Source of the DNA: Cryptomeria japonica | Lineage: Eukaryota; Streptophyta; Pinopsida; Cupressales; Cupressaceae | NCBI RefSeq assembly: GCF_030272615.1 | Contig: NC_081411.1 | Span: 825,962,397 to 826,026,396 of the forward strand | Direction: 5' to 3' | Length of the DNA stretch: 64,000 bases | Shown: piece by piece, positions 21,233 to 34,803 of the stretch | How the letters are laid out: each line of letters opens with the position of its first letter | How positions within the stretch are numbered: the first letter of the stretch is position 1 | Made by a program: the position numbers and the translations under genes | The notes under the pieces: generated by a model | What the model was told of the DNA's origin: nothing | Seen by the model: only the letters and a program-made list of their open reading frames with translations | Database searches by the model: none

Positions 21233-24200
21233 TAGAAATTATGATTAGCTAAGACACGTTGCTTCATCTGGATACGGTCCAGTTCAATAAGAGATTTCAC
21301 CTCACAATTGAGATTACTCTCACCATAAAGGCCAATGATTTTGTCAGAGCGGTAAGCCAGGTTGGCAACCCAGTCAACACACTTGTTGGCTTCTCTATAT
21401 GCATGTGTGAAAATACACATTTCAAAGGTTTTACTTATATCCTTCACAGTTTTGATGGCATTGTGTATAGACCAAGAGGGAGGGAAAACATTATTCAAGT
21501 AGTTAATAATGTTCAAAGAATCGCCTTCAACCCAAACTTTAGTGCAATTTGAATCTTTAGCAAGAACCAACCCATGATAAGCAACAATGGCCTCAGTAAC
21601 ATGATTGGTTTGGTGACCTATAGGAATACATTTTATAGCTTTGCATATTCCCCCTTCATCTCTTAACACCACACTGCACCCTGCATTGCCTGGATTACCC
21701 TTGGAAGCACCATCGAAATTGATTCATCCATCCATGAGGGGGGCATTCCCATCTTGCCTCTTCTCTAGGATTAGCATGTATGATGTCACTCTCCTTTATT
21801 CTCCAATTATTGAAAATGATGTTATCAACTTGATCTTTGAGCTTCATTATTCCACCAATGATGTAGAGGTTGTCCACCATATGTCTTTTGATTTTCTCAA
21901 AAATAATTTGAGCTTTTGATGCCTTATCTCTGAACACTCTATCATTTCTCTCTTTCCAGATTCCCCAACAAATATGGGGTAAAGCAAATTTCCATAATAG
22001 GTTAAGTGAATTGTTCTTCGAGGGGTGGAACCAGGAATTGAAGACATCTTGGATAGCTTCAAGGAAGACCCATCTGACATTGAAGTTGTCCAGACATCTA
22101 GCCCAAATATTCACAGAGAAAGGACAATGGATAAACATGTGATTAATGGTTTCCTCATTCTGCATACAAAGATGACAAATACTAGGCAAACAAAAACCTC
22201 TAGTTTTGAGATTACTAGTTGTTAGAATCTTATTTTGAAGAACAGTCCAGAAAAAAATATTAATTTTGGGAATAAGACCTTTCACCCAAGGCTTAGCCCA
22301 ACAAGGGCTCTCCTGACTGGAATATTGCTGAAAATAAAGAGAGGAGACAAAAAATTTACCATCAACAGTAAGTTTCCAGATAAGCTGGTCCTCATCATCA
22401 ACCACCACCATAGAACTCATAATTTTATTCAGATGCTCAAGAGAAGGATCAACAGTGGATAAGTCCTTCCATTAACCTAAATTCTAGTAGTCAGCCACAG
22501 TAGTACCAAATTTTTCCTTACACTGATCCTGAAACTTACCCCAATCAGGATTGTCACTAATGGGAGAGTCTAACAACCAATTGCCTTTCCAAAATTTAAT
22601 AAAATTACCCTTCCCCACCTTCCATTTCACTCCTTTGAGTAATATGTCTCTAGTTCCAGTGACATTTTTCTAGATGTTGGAACCAATCAGAATATCTTCA
22701 GCCTTGAGAAAACTATGAAGGGTCGGGAGCAGTCTTTTATACTTATTATCCAATATCCATTTCCATTCTCCCTCAGTTTTATAACCTCTCCATATCTGCT
22801 TAGTCATGAGAAACTCATTCATATATCTAATTCTTCTAAGACCAAGTCCTCCTTTTCTTATAGATTTGCACATCTTGTCCCATGTAATCAAATTCATTCT
22901 CTTCTTTTCCTCAACCCCAATCCAAAGAAAGGTTCTTTGAATTTTTTCAATAGCCTCTGCAAACTTAACATGGATTCTAAAAAAACCAATGGCATATAGA
23001 GGGATACTCTGGAGAGTAGATTTCAGAAGCTGGACCTTTCCTGCTTGACTGAGCAAAGAGCCTTTCCATCCAGCTAACTTCTTATGAACTTTATCCACTA
23101 GAGCACCCCATAAGGTATCAGGAGGCACCTGACATAAAGAAAGCCCAAGATAGGAAGTAGGGAGATTCCCAATTTGGCTACCCAAAATATTGCTGATCTT
23201 AGTCTCTCTTCTCTCTGGAGTGTTTATAAAATAAACAAAACTTTTAGACCACTTAATTAGTTGACCAGTAGCACTCCCACATCTATCCAAAGCTTTCTTT
23301 AAGCTTCTAGAATCTTTCACAGAAGAATTCCCCATAATAATTGAATCGTCCACAAATTGCTGATGAGAACACATTTGGTTAGCAGATGAAGGTTTAATCC
23401 CTCTAAACTCTCCCTTCTCAACAAGTTTTCCAATAAATCTGCCCAAACATTCCGCCATGATTATGAAAAGAACAGGGGAGAGAGGATCCCCTTGTCTGAG
23501 ACCCCCGGAGGACTTGAAAAAGGGGGAGGGAGACCCATTGACCAGCATAGAAAAAGAAGCAGAGGAAACTAGTTGCATGATAAGATTGATTCTTCTTGAA
23601 CAAAATCCAAAGGTTGAAAGAACAGTTTGCGTAAATCCCTAGTCAACTCTATCACAGGCTTTAGATAAGTGAAGCTTCAGAAGAAAACCTTATTTTTTAG
23701 CCCTTGAAAAAGAATGAATGTTCTCATGGACCATGATAATTGAGTCCAAAATTTGCCTCCCAGGGACAAACCCACTTTGCTAAGGAGATATGATCGAGGG
23801 AAGCAAAGTTATAATTCTAGAAGTCAAGACTTTAGAGATAATCTTGTATAAATAATTGCAGAGGCTGATAGGTCTAAAAATATCCATGGAATCAACTCCC
23901 ATCTTCTTGGGAATAAGAGCAATGAAAGTACCATTCAATTCTTTCAAAATTCTCCTAGCACCAAATAATTCTTTCACAACACTGGAAACATCCCTTCCAA
24001 CAATATGCCAATACATTTGGAAAAAGAACAAAGGGAAGCCATTTGGGCCTGGGGCCTTATTACCTTCAAAAGAATTTACGACTTTCAAAATATCATCATT
24101 AGTTGGGATAGCAGTAATATAGGAGTTCTGGTTAGCATCCAATATAGAAGGGATGTAGTCCAAAAGATCCCTTTGAGATTGAAGGTCTAGGTTCTGATCC

Positions 24201-25422
24201 TTAGGCAAAAGATTGGAAAAGAACTCCAGAGCAACTTTCCTCATAGAATTTTCATCATCAATAATTCTGCCATTGATTTTAAGCTGAGAAATCCTATTGA
24301 TAGCCTTGTGTTTCAAAGTGGACATATGAAAGTATTTGGTATTTCTATCCCCCTCCTTCAGCGATATATTTCTCGATCTCTGTCTCCAGAAAGTTTCTTC
24401 TTTGGCTATGATATCATGATATTTCATAAGAATCTCATCTTCAGCTTCTCTAGAGACAATGTTGTAGCCATTATTCTGAATCTCATCTTGGATATCTTTC
24501 AGATCTAAGAGAATGGAAACTTTGGAGACAAAAATGTTCCCAAAGGAATCCTTATTCCATCTTTTAACTTTGTCTTTCACAAACTTCAACTTTTTGACCA
24601 CCTTATACATAGCATTTCCTTCAACTTTAACCTGCCACCAGTCCTTGATTTTGCTTTCAAGGTTTAGGTGTTTGGTCCAGATTCTTTCAAATCTATAAGG
24701 GAAATGTCTCTTTCCCTGCTTGGGATCATCATTAAAAGATATAGGATAATGATCCGACCCGACCCTGATATGAGAAGATAAAGAACAAAAGTAGGAAATA
24801 AACCAATCGTAAGAGATTAAAGCTCTATCAAGCCTAACATGAATTAAGTCTTCACCACTCCTTATGTTGGTCCAAGTGTATTTGACCCCTTGCAAGTCCA
24901 GATCATGGAGAGCATGGTTAATAATGAACTCCATCAAGTCCAATCTGCTGTCCAGATTGGTTTGGCTCCCTCCCTTCTTCTCATGTTCTCTCAGAGGGGT
25001 ATTGAAATCCCCCATAATAATCCAGCTATCTTCAACAAACTTACTTCTAATTGAGGATATATTTCTCTAGAAAACACTTCTACTAGCTTTGGTATTAGGG
25101 GCATACACATTAGTCAAGACCCAAGAAGTACCATCTTTCAAATGCTTAAATCTAATACAAGCCATATTGTTATTTTGAATCAACACCACTCCCTTAACAT
25201 TATTATTATTCCAAAAAGTAGCTATACCCCCAAACGCCCCTTCAAAACTACCACCACTTACTCCCCCATTACTAAAATTTTTCAGACATTCGACCTTCTC
25301 CCTTGACATTTTAGTTTCCTGAATCATAATAACATCCGGATTTTTGTCTCTACTCATACTTTTATTAAATCTTGTTTATGAGGATTATTCAATCCTCAAA
25401 TATTCCAGGATATAATCTTCAT
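21232..25422 (-). pseudogene. LINE-2 ORF2: endonuclease, reverse transcriptase, RNase H, broken
   Basis: The likely start MKIISWNI is at 25422, followed by a stop and a 1-nt shift before PDVIMIQETKM (endonuclease Glu). GDFNTPL lies at about 25010. Reverse transcriptase motifs are NKAPGPNGFP (24060), FIALIPKKMG (23920), GGLRQGDPLSP (23500) and QQFVDDS (23360). The zinc-binding region CHLCMQNEETINHMFIHC lies near 22150. RNase H begins INFDGASKGNPGNAG near 21735 in a new frame, followed by VWVEGDS and YREANKCVDWVA. In-frame stops occur near 25396, 25066, 23779, 23695, 23641, 22669, 22485 and 22474, and frameshifts near 25360 and 21735. The stop at 21234-21232 is shared with the ORF3 start. Confidence 0.85.
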
Positions 25423-25979
25423 GATTTTTTGGAAATAACTGCTTCAAAGATGGTTCTTTGAGTACCATTCGGTAGATTCTTGCTGGTTTCCATGGTCCTC
25501 TTCTTTGCATTTGAATATCTTCCAGGTGATGTGCGCTAAGCCCCCACGTCCCCTAGTCTACTTCTGGTGTTTTTGGTAGTCAGATGATTGTTGTTATTAT
25601 TACTTTTTTTTGTTCTTTCCCTTTCTATTATCCTCCAATATTTCTACCTCCTCCTGATTTGTCTCACTCTTTCTCAAAGCCTTTTTTATGTCTTCTTCAT
25701 TTCCCCATATTGGGGCATTTTTCTCCGGAAAAGTCCACTTGACTTGGGCCAGAGAAACCAAAGATATCTCTGAGAGAACTTGCTCTAGGATATTATCATG
25801 TTGAGCATCTTGAAACCAACTTCATTTTCTGACCTAGAAGAGATTTCTTCCGAGTTAGGAACATCTCTCTCCTCCTTATTGTCCTTGGTTTGACTATCTC
25901 ACCTATCCATCTTACTACTTTCCCTCTTTTCACTCTTAGCTATATTCTGATCTTCTGTGTCCTTTTGGTCATTTAGGTA

Positions 25980-27171
25980 TTTTCATTGTGAGTTCTTCTC
26001 TCCATCATTAGAATTGATTCCACTTTTCTCCTGCTCATTTTCCTGCTGGGAAATCTTATCTTCCACTCCATCAACTGTCTCATTTCTTGATTCCTTGGCT
26101 AATTCCTCCTCTTTTCTTCCAATCTGGGACTGTTTCTTCTGATCCGAACCTTCAGAAGGAAGAGCCTTCAGAGGTTTTTCTGTATTATTATCTGGGTTCA
26201 TTTCCACCTTTTTCCAAACCTTGGTTTGGGTTTGAGGTTTGGAAACTTTATTTGGGCATTTTTTAGCCCAATGCCCAACTAAAACAGGCAAAGGGGATAG
26301 ATTCATAAATTTTTTTTGCTTCCATTTACCAAGTTTTGAATCTATCTCTATCTCCTCTGGCATATCCGTATCAGGCCCTAGCCCTACGCAGATTCTGGCG
26401 TAAATGAGTTTTCTTTTGGATGCTGTCACCGGGTCAATGAAGAGAAGCTCCCCAAAAGAATTAGCTATCCCAACAAACACATCTTCCTCCTAGTATTCCA
26501 TTGGAAGACCTGGGAGCTTTATCCAAACAAGCACTTGGACCACAAACTCATCATCCTGACCCGAGTTGGGGTACCATTTCTAGATATACATTATATATTT
26601 ATCTATCATCCAGGTTCCATTGCAGAGGATTTGTCTGCGGTATTCCTCACATGAGAAGGAAAAGGAGATACATCCTTTATTCATAGCTCCCACATCCACC
26701 TGGCCTTTTAGATTCCATTTTATCTTCACGAATCCACGAACAACCTCAATGTTAGGTCTCACCCCAAAGAATTTTCCTATTAGGATGCTTTCCATCCGAG
26801 CAATATTATGATCTATAATTTGATCAGGAATGGATATGGCGTAATTTCCCTGAGAAATATTTGAGATATTTTCAACAGGAGGCAAAGTCGACTTACCTTT
26901 AGGTTTGATTCCAAACAGAGAAGACCATTTACTAATCTTCTCAAGCCTGGGTCCATGTGATTTGGGACCCCCACCTGGGTCCCCCGAATCCAAAGGGGCA
27001 TCGGGTTCCAAACCATCTGATCCCTCCCCCTCCAAAGGGCCTGAGAGTCCGCCTGCTACCTGCTGTCCTGATGCTTGCTCCAGGACTCCCGCCCAAAACA
27101 TTTGAATTTTGGGCCTGACCATTCCCCTTGTCCCCTCCGCTCTGCTGTACTCTGCTCCTCTCCTCTCCCAT
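25980..27171 (-). pseudogene. LINE-2 ORF1: DUF4283-like protein, broken
   Basis: The first ATG on the minus strand is at 27171 (MGEERSRVQQSGGDKG). A frameshift soon after leads into the long open piece 27122-26580, with KISKWSSLFGIKPKGKS and then the DUF4283-like core ESILIGKFFGVRPNIE, VRGFVKIKWNLKGQVDVG and CISFSFSCEEYRRQIL. In-frame stops near 26578 and 26490 separate it from 26480-25983. That piece holds GELLFIDPVTASKRKLIYARI, a half-lost zinc knuckle (GHWAKKCPNK keeps its His and final Cys), and a Lys/Glu/Gln-rich tail. RNA binding is the expected role in the family. This copy is inactive. Confidence 0.75.
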
Positions 27172-27403
27172 TCTAGGAAAAGTTTTAGATAAGGAACTTG
27201 AGAACATTAAAGAAATATATGTTATCAAAATAACTCAAAATACATTAAATTGAAATGATGTCAGTAGTCACAAATAATTTTTATGAGGTTGAGCAATCAA
27301 ATTAATTTTAGAAAATTTCTTGATATAAATTTAATGTATAAAATTAAACAAGTAATAGAACATAACAACAATTATGTAGGATTGATGATATGATGAATCA
27401 ATA

Positions 27404-28777
27404 AGGATCCAGACAACTACTGAGAGGGGGGGCTGAATCAATAGATATAAAAAAAACTAAACTTTCACCAAACTCAAAACTCAACTCATAAATCAATCAC
27501 TGAACTGACTGGTTCAAACATTGAACTACAAACTGCAACTGTATTGTCAAGTTAACCGATTGACTAGCATACCAAAATAACAGATCTGAAACTCTCAAAC
27601 CATATAACCAAAACATCAAACCACTTTACTAACATTAGTAAAAGCACATTTCAGATTACTGCCAGTCATCTTAACACATCTAAGTGGATTTAGCAGTTAA
27701 ACAAATCAACCATATCAAAACATAACCACAAAAACTATTCACCACTTGACACAATGATTTTTGACGTGGAAACCCAAATGGGAAAAACCACGGTGGGGAT
27801 GAATACCCACAAGTATTCTGAACTCTTCAAAAGTTTACCCTGTTAGGAGCCAAGCCTTGTTAGAAGCCTTACAAAAATGTCCTGTTAGGAACATATCCTG
27901 TTAGGGACCACCCGGTTAAGGGATTGACTACAATGCCCTGTTAAAAGCAATACCATGTTAGGAGTAACCTCGATAAAGGATTTGAAATCCAAGCTAATGG
28001 ATCACCTGGTTAGAGAATTTAGAAAGCACTAAGCTTGTTAAAGCTTACCCGGTTAATGGATTTAACTGTTGCAATTGTTAGAGAACAACAGGGTTTCGTT
28101 GATTTGGTAAACAACACTACTCTGCTTAGTCAAAGCCTTTTCGTGCTCCTATCTGCCTTCAAACATTCTACAAATACTCCTTCTAGTTCAGTAATCAATC
28201 ACACTAACACTTAACCAAAATTGCCAACACTACAACAAAACATCTCATCGACCTTATAAGATAAACAATAGGCCGATAACAAATCACAAACCTAAGATCT
28301 CATAGAGATTACAAATAAATCGGTTCAAACATGACCATTGGATTACATAGCAATCATCTGCACATTGTACAAGACAACCTCGACTGCTCCTTGATCACCA
28401 CTCATCGAATCCTGTAACTCATCACGCGGTTTCCACTTCATGTAATGCACTCGCTCATTCCCAAGATAAAACAATTATCTCTACGTGCCAAAACTACTTT
28501 GAAACTCATCACGTGCATCATGCATACGTGGCATAATCATCTTCGATCACCATTTGATCATAGATCAACACAACCAATTCACCAAGCTCCATTGGTTAGG
28601 GTTTGACATATCAACAGGTAGGGTTACCGGTTGATCTCACTGCTTCTATAGTAATATTGGTTTCCTTCACTAGCTCAACTACCGATTGCAATGCAACTCC
28701 ATTACCGGTTACAATTGACATCAAGGACAACACTTAAACTTCATTAATGCAATCTTCATGCAAATGCCAACAAGGAT
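27404..28777 (-). mobile_element. Probable solo LTR (minus), 1364 bp, 5-bp TSD AGGAT
   Basis: AGGAT at 27404-27408 and 28773-28777 flanks a unit without coding capacity. Read on the minus strand it begins TGTTGGCATTTGCATGAAG, a typical LTR start, and ends CCCCCCTCTCAGTAGTTGTC. The middle, in plus orientation, has repeated CCTGTTAGGA/CCTGTTAGGG motifs (27838-28000) and GGGAAAAACCACGGTGGGG. The last bases do not show the canonical CA end, so another class cannot be excluded. Confidence 0.6.
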
Positions 28778-29380
28778 TTCACTTTATCATAAATTAAAAA
28801 AATGATTGAAGGTTATATGAGCTGATTTAGGCAATATGCATGCTAAAATGGTAAATTAAAATATTTGAAATGGAATTCCTATTTAAAATGGAAAGAATTA
28901 AGTAAAGTTGATCTTGCTTAAATTTATGTAATAATTTTTGCAATGAAGATTTGTTTCATGCATATCATGAAATCATACAATGGTGTATAAATTATTTGGT
29001 AATTCATTTATGTACAATGTTGTAATTACATTTATTTGGTGCTATTGGCTTCTCAAAGAGAAAAGAATTGCTATGTAATGCTCAAAGTTTTTGTTTAATT
29101 TTTTTCTTATCATTTTACTATTTTTTCTTTAAGATTCTCAGGATGCTACATTACTTTTCATTTTTTATTTTATTTTATTTATATACAATGTAGCAAATGA
29201 ATTCTTTTATGTAAGAATTTTGAGAAGTTATTAGGCATAATATGTTATACTAAAATACTGAAAAGTCATGGAAGCAAATTTGAACAAAAAAATATTACAT
29301 CAACAATTTTCGAATAATTTAAGTCTGTTTTCTTCAGCCTTCCACTTGGAAAGAAGTCTACCATTTTTCATTTTTTTATA
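28778..29380. other. AT-rich intergenic sequence, nothing recognised
   Basis: Very AT-rich, with no open frame of note and no clear repeat boundary. It may contain the 3' terminus of the Helitron remnant lying to the right (which reads on the minus strand), but I could not find a CTRR end with a preceding hairpin. Confidence 0.4.
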
Positions 29381-29384
29381 ATGA

Positions 29385-32300
29385 TCATATGTGAATGGTG
29401 GCATTATTTTGAGACCTTCTAGAGACTTTACACGAGATACCGCAACAAATGTCAATCTTATTCTTTTTGTTGGTCATATATCAATTGTGGCTTTTGAAAG
29501 ATTCAATCCTTGAAATTTATGTATTGGTAATGCCCATGCCACTCTTTATGGTAGAACTGAAGTGTTTTGTCCCTTTGTATTGTTGTTATTCTAAATTTAT
29601 TTGGATGATGATCTTCAAATGATATTCTTGAATAGTTGTTAAACTCAACCATCACATATATTGACAGTGGTTTAGGTGGAGCACTTCTTGTTTTGCAAAC
29701 AATGTTTCAAACATATCCCAGAGCTCCATTCAAAAGTCCTACTTGCATAAAAATATTTGAAGTCAACATGACCCTTGAATTTTGATTGATTAGTAACTCT
29801 ACATCAAAATCATCATTTGAACAATCTTTTGTTGTATGTAGACTTACTACTTTTGTTGAAACACTACATGTAATAGGATGCTTCAATGAATATAACAATT
29901 TTTGTTATGATTATGAATATTTTTATTTGTGGAGAACAAATGGATAGTATTGTCAAACTCTACATTACTTGTAGAATCTATGCTAATTGGGGTTCTTGTC
30001 TAAGCAAAATCTAGTAATCAATTTTTGGGTTTGCATCTCTTAGATTTGTCAAAAGTTGACGAAATATTGGTTGTTGGATGTTTTGTCCATATTTTTTGAA
30101 TATTTTATCTAATGTCACCACAATTTTGAATTCCTCCCATAATAACTTTTCTCATCTATAACTGTTATATGCGAGTCTATAATTGACTAGAGGCAACTGG
30201 CCTTAATCTCCTACCAAAATCATAGATATACCTGAAAGATAATGAGGATAAATGATATTTAAAAATTTAATACTAATATTGTAAAAATTTTGTATATACG
30301 AATATATTAAAGAATAAATTTCTTTATTAGTCATAATGATAGTATACCTGCAAAGTTGATTTGTGCATTTTTGGGAATGCTTGTTGCAATCGAGAATATA
30401 TGTTTTCTATTATGTCTTGAGAAATGAAGCTCATTTCATCAATCAAAATGTATTTGATATGCGCTATCTCTTCTTGAAAACTTGTTAGTCTTGTTCCTTC
30501 TAGTTGAGCAAATCTTCTATTGGGATTCTCAATTTTGAATTAATTGTAGAGGCTCCTGTATTGATTGATACAAATCTTGTTGGTACAAGTAATAAAAGGG
30601 GATATCGACATGGAATTGCCACATTTTCAAGAGCTTGACTAATGACATGAATGAGATACAATTTTCTTGTTCCTTTTGTTCCTTGGATTATCATTAATAA
30701 TGGCTCTCCATTTTGATTTCTATGGTAGTGTGGCATAGTTATGTCAATTTCCTTTCTTTGTTTACCACTAAAGGTTGTGTAGTTGATGCATTATGGTATA
30801 TCATCATGTATGAGACATTGATGATCTCTCATGTTGCTTATGAAATTGATTACTCCAACTGTGTTCTATTCACCATGATATTCAAGAGACCAATCTATAT
30901 GTCTCTCAATGTTTCTTCTCCCCAACATATATATTTCAAAAACTTGTTTGTTTTGACCATGATGTAGTCTAGATATGATTTCCTATTCATGCCATGTGAT
31001 ATTTCTTTGAACAGGTTCATTGTATTCAATTTTATAATCACTGGTATTTTCAACATTTTCTACAATTATTATTCATTCCACATGCCAAGGATTATAATTG
31101 AATGACTCCCAGTTTGATATTATGGAGTCATTATCATGACCAAAATCTCTTTCTATGTCACATAATGGCTTGTACAATAATAACTCTGATAAACAAAAGT
31201 CAATCAATTTCTTTGACTCACATGGGGGAATTGATACAAACTGAGGAATAACTCTGACAATAGATGCAATTTGCTTTGGCTCTCATTTGTTGTCTCTTCT
31301 TCATTTAGGATTATATATCCATGATCTAGTTTCATCAATTAGTGAGGCACATTCCATAGAAGAAGGCCTTGTTTTATATGCATTAATGAGAGGTTTTGTT
31401 TGCTCTTTATTGTTCTCTTGACTATGTATAGCAATAAGTTTGAATGCCTCTTGTGAAACATTTTGATTAACAAATCTTCTACTGCTTTCTATTAATGGAA
31501 TTTTTAATAAAATGTGACATGTCTCTTGAGCTCCAATGTCTCTTTCTATAACTGCCTCAGTTAGAAGTCTTCTATATGCCCATGTAGCTAAATCATTAGG
31601 GTTTTCCATGTTTGAAAGGTGCATCAACATCCATGTGTATGTTTATGAGATTTTTTCTACTTTCCCTGGATACTTTGCAATATATTTGATTACAACATGC
31701 TTAGAAAGAACAAGTTGCCAATCGATATTTCCAGTCCACAATTGTAGTATGTGGTAATTATGTGAATTCACTCTTTCATTGTTTTTTTCTGGTTCAAACT
31801 TTTTTTCTCCTATTTCCGTGTCTTCATATAATTTGTATCCCCCCAGATTCAATGGCTAAGGAGTATGATGAAAATGGACTTGTATATTTTCAGGGGGGCT
31901 TCACTTAGTGAACCTAGGTTATAGGATGTGCGTTTATGGCATACTAAAGAATCCTCCTATTTTCAAAAAATATTGCCCTAAACTCTTTTTTTCTCACCCC
32001 TTTCCAATACACATCCTGAGTTATAAGCCCCCCCCCCATTTTCACCAAATATTGTATTTTGTCATAGCCGAAATTAAAACTCCCCCTATTTTCACTGATA
32101 GACAATATATTGCACCCTCATTTTTGGGATATTAAACCCCCAACATGAATGCATATGATATAATATTGCTTAGCCAATGAAGACCCCATGTATATTTTAT
32201 TAATTGGCACAATTTTTATATATTAAAGCTTGGTATAAATATTTTTAGCAATGAAATAGTTACCTACAAACTATCCTTCTCTTTTTCCTAGGCATGCACC

Positions 32301-32710
32301 TTCCCTACATATTGTGTGTTGTTCTACATAGTTTTGTATCTCTTCATAGTCATGCTCAATATCTATCTTTGCAAGTTGTGCTATATTTTTTAGATATGGA
32401 TGCTGAAGAAAGTTTTGGAATGCCTACACTTGGAAATATAAACAAATGTACTAGTTATATCATCAAGTATAGGTAGTTTGTGTGATGTAATAGATATGTA
32501 CATGCTCAAATGTTAATGTGAATGCCTGTATATTTTTTTTGATGTGGATCTAGTCTAGGAGTCCATGTATGATGAATAGAATGAAAATATCTCTCTACTT
32601 TTTTTCGTTGCTCATCATTTGACCAATCAAAGTTGTCCATATTTGGTGCTCCATTCATCTAGATGAATCTGTGCACATGTGGTGACCCCCTGTGTTGCCA
32701 CTCATATCTA
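29385..32710 (-). pseudogene. Helitron Rep/PIF1-type helicase fossil
   Basis: Minus-strand conceptual translation gives, in order, EWQHRGSPHVHRF (about 32700-32663, the end of the Helitron Rep region) and a 109-codon open piece (31630-31301) with ERDIGAQETCHILLKIPL, found between Rep and helicase in Helitrons. A degenerate Walker A IIQGTKGTRK (about 30690) is followed by Walker B YILIDEMSFI (about 30450), ILVGD-stop-GQLP (30225) and the C-terminal helicase motifs AWALPIHKFQGLN and LTFVAVSRVKSLEG (about 29540-29420). Stops and frame changes are frequent and Walker A has lost its GTGK core, so it is inactive. Rolling-circle transposition is the known role of the family. The termini were not located. 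Confidence 0.8.
31880..32140 (+). repeat. Degenerate short repeat with a C-run
   Basis: Three related stretches, CCTATTTTCAAAAAATATTG, CATTTTCACCAAATATTG and CCTATTTTCACTGATAGAC, occur within about 130 bases. A run of nine C lies near 32029. The block interrupts the Helitron fossil between its Rep and helicase parts. Confidence 0.45.
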
Positions 32711-33599
32711 GATTGGAACAATCTTTAACATTCATTCCTTTTTCTACAATTTATTTTTTTGAATATTGAATGTCTTAAGTGCATGTAGTGTGAAACTATG
32801 TGAGGATAGTCTATGCCATTTTCCTTTTGCCAACTTTAAACTTCTCATGGAGTAGTTGGTTGTGGACTTGGCATTAATGCATGCAAATCATTCCAATGCA
32901 TATTTGTAGTACTCAATGTGAAGAATATTGTAGGAGAGATGATTTGATGAACCATGTCTCCTGATTTTGCATGACATTAAGCCCAATATGACCTTGTAGC
33001 TCTAAATTTGGTTCCAATCTGCATCAACCTATTAGGAAGATTTGGGCACATGGAATTCTTTCCATATGTTGATGCAACTCATTAATGGTGAGCAACATGT
33101 ATTGAAAAATTCTTTTCACAAATATTGCAGATCAATTCTATGCACTACGGCTGGGGTTCAATGTTATATTTTATTATCTATTTGCATGATATGCTTCTCA
33201 CTTTCCTTCCCGAATAAGCAGTAAAGAACAATGAAGGCTAAATGGATGTTATCAAAAGTGGAAATAAATTTTCATGAATTTCATTACAAGGCTACCAAAA
33301 TGAGAAGGTAAGGATGCCATCTTGGTGTGGTATATAGAATTTCCAAGCGTGAACATTTTTGTGGGATTGAAGCAATTGTTATAGCTTGTTGAGTAGCAGG
33401 GAAATCAAAAGTTTCACGAGTTCCCTAAGGTGATCGCAGTTGACAAGCCAAGTTCACTGGTAATTTCTTGAAGTTTCTTTTCATGAATTGTGGAACAACC
33501 ATGGTTATGAGTTTTACTTATCACCCTCAACTAATCAATTTCTATTTTGGTTTTGAGGCTCTCTATAGGTTTGTGGCATCACATCTAGTTTGTAGGGTT

Positions 33600-34506
33600 C
33601 TAAAGGTCCAAGCAGTTAATGACTATTTTTAGAAAACTCATACGATGCTGTTGAGACTTAAAGGTAAAACTTCGGTTGGCCCAAGAAAAGGGTGAAGCAA
33701 TAGGAAAACCAGAACTACAGTGAAGTGGCAATTCTTCACTGGTAAATGGCTCCATCTCTAACTTCATCTTTACAAAAGTCCAACCACAATCAAGAAGTAT
33801 CAAGAATGCATTCCAACTTTTCATGGTCCCTAAAATGTCATTCACAAGATTGTTGAAATCATATAAGAATTAATTGTTTGGGGAATTAATTGGTAAATCA
33901 AAAGTATAAATCGGGAAAACAATGGATTTATTAAAAAAATGTAAAAACTTGAAAAAAAAACCCATTCAAAATCTATTTTTTTTTAATATATTTAAGGTCA
34001 TTTCCATAACATTGAGATATTGTAAGAAAATAAAATAAAAGATTCAACACATGAATTGTAGAAAATGGATTTTCATTTTTTATATTCATATCACTGATTA
34101 CATTGCACAAAATATGCTACAACAATATAAAGAATAACTAGATGGTGATAGTTGTCAAACTGTCAATTACAATATAGTTTGTAAGTTTGTACAAAGTCAA
34201 CCTATATACTAAGTACAAAGTTCCAAAAAATCAAATGTAGCCAATGACATGGTAAAGGGCTGAAGGTCCTTATGATGAAGCTCTTGGGTGAGAGTTTGTC
34301 CCAGCTTTTTCAATTTCATGAGAATCCAAGCTTGCCTCCCCCAAGATATCCCAATCATCAGACTCAAGAAAATCATCATCGGTAGCAATCCACTCACACT
34401 CTGGATGAATCTCGTCAAGGTCAATTGGCTCGTGTGAGATAAAGTGATCAATCAAGATACTTAGGACATGTAAATTTAGTTTACAAATTATAGGACAAGA
34501 AATCAA
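33600..34506 (-). pseudogene. Possible hAT-type transposase C-terminal fragment and adjacent open frame
   Basis: On the minus strand 34506-34270 reads ...PIDLDEIHPECEWIATDDD then SDDWDILGEASLDSHEIEK. This acidic, Trp-containing end resembles the tail of plant hAT transposases after the dimerisation domain. A second open piece, 33845-33600, holds KSWNAFLILLDCGW, which I do not recognise. No catalytic residues or BED finger are present. The assignment is tentative; an unrelated retroelement fragment is possible. Confidence 0.25.
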
Positions 34507-34803
34507 ATACTTATATAGTAATCATAATTTCATCTAACATTATTTGGAGTTCATGACATACCCCATGACATCAGAAGAAGGTTGATACTCAACTATGATG
34601 CTTTAGAAGAGGAAGAGAAACAAATATTATTATATATAGTTTGTTTCTTTATTCGAAAAGACATCAAGACTGCAATTGCAACATGGGATTAGGCTAGAAT
34701 GGCATGTAGTTATGGGAGAGACTTGTCAACAAGTGTTTTGTTGACCTTAATGAATTTAGGAAGGGAAATAGAAAATATTCAGTCACCCTACCATCTCTGG
34801 TCT

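Larger units (their letters stand above)
19162..27223 (-). mobile_element. LINE-2: 8.0-kb L1-type LINE with a third ORF, perfect 17-bp TSD
   Basis: TTAAAGAAATATATGTT at 19162-19178 and 27207-27223 flank a single unit of 8028 bp. On the minus strand its order is: short leader, ORF1 (from about 27171), ORF2 (from 25422 to 21232), ORF3 (21232 to 19400), and a 3' region with repeated TTGTGTTGTC motifs ending AAAAACCTGTTTTTAATTAATC. Because the TSD encloses all three ORFs, ORF3 travelled with the LINE and is not a later neighbour. ORF1 and ORF2 contain about ten or more lesions, while ORF3 is open throughout. Plant L1-type LINEs normally have two ORFs. Confidence 0.9.

Noticed and set aside
11338-26811. 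Plus-strand open frames across the two LINEs (for example 11338-11526, 19427-19825, 20468-21148)
   Set aside because: They are antisense shadows of the minus-strand LINE proteins.
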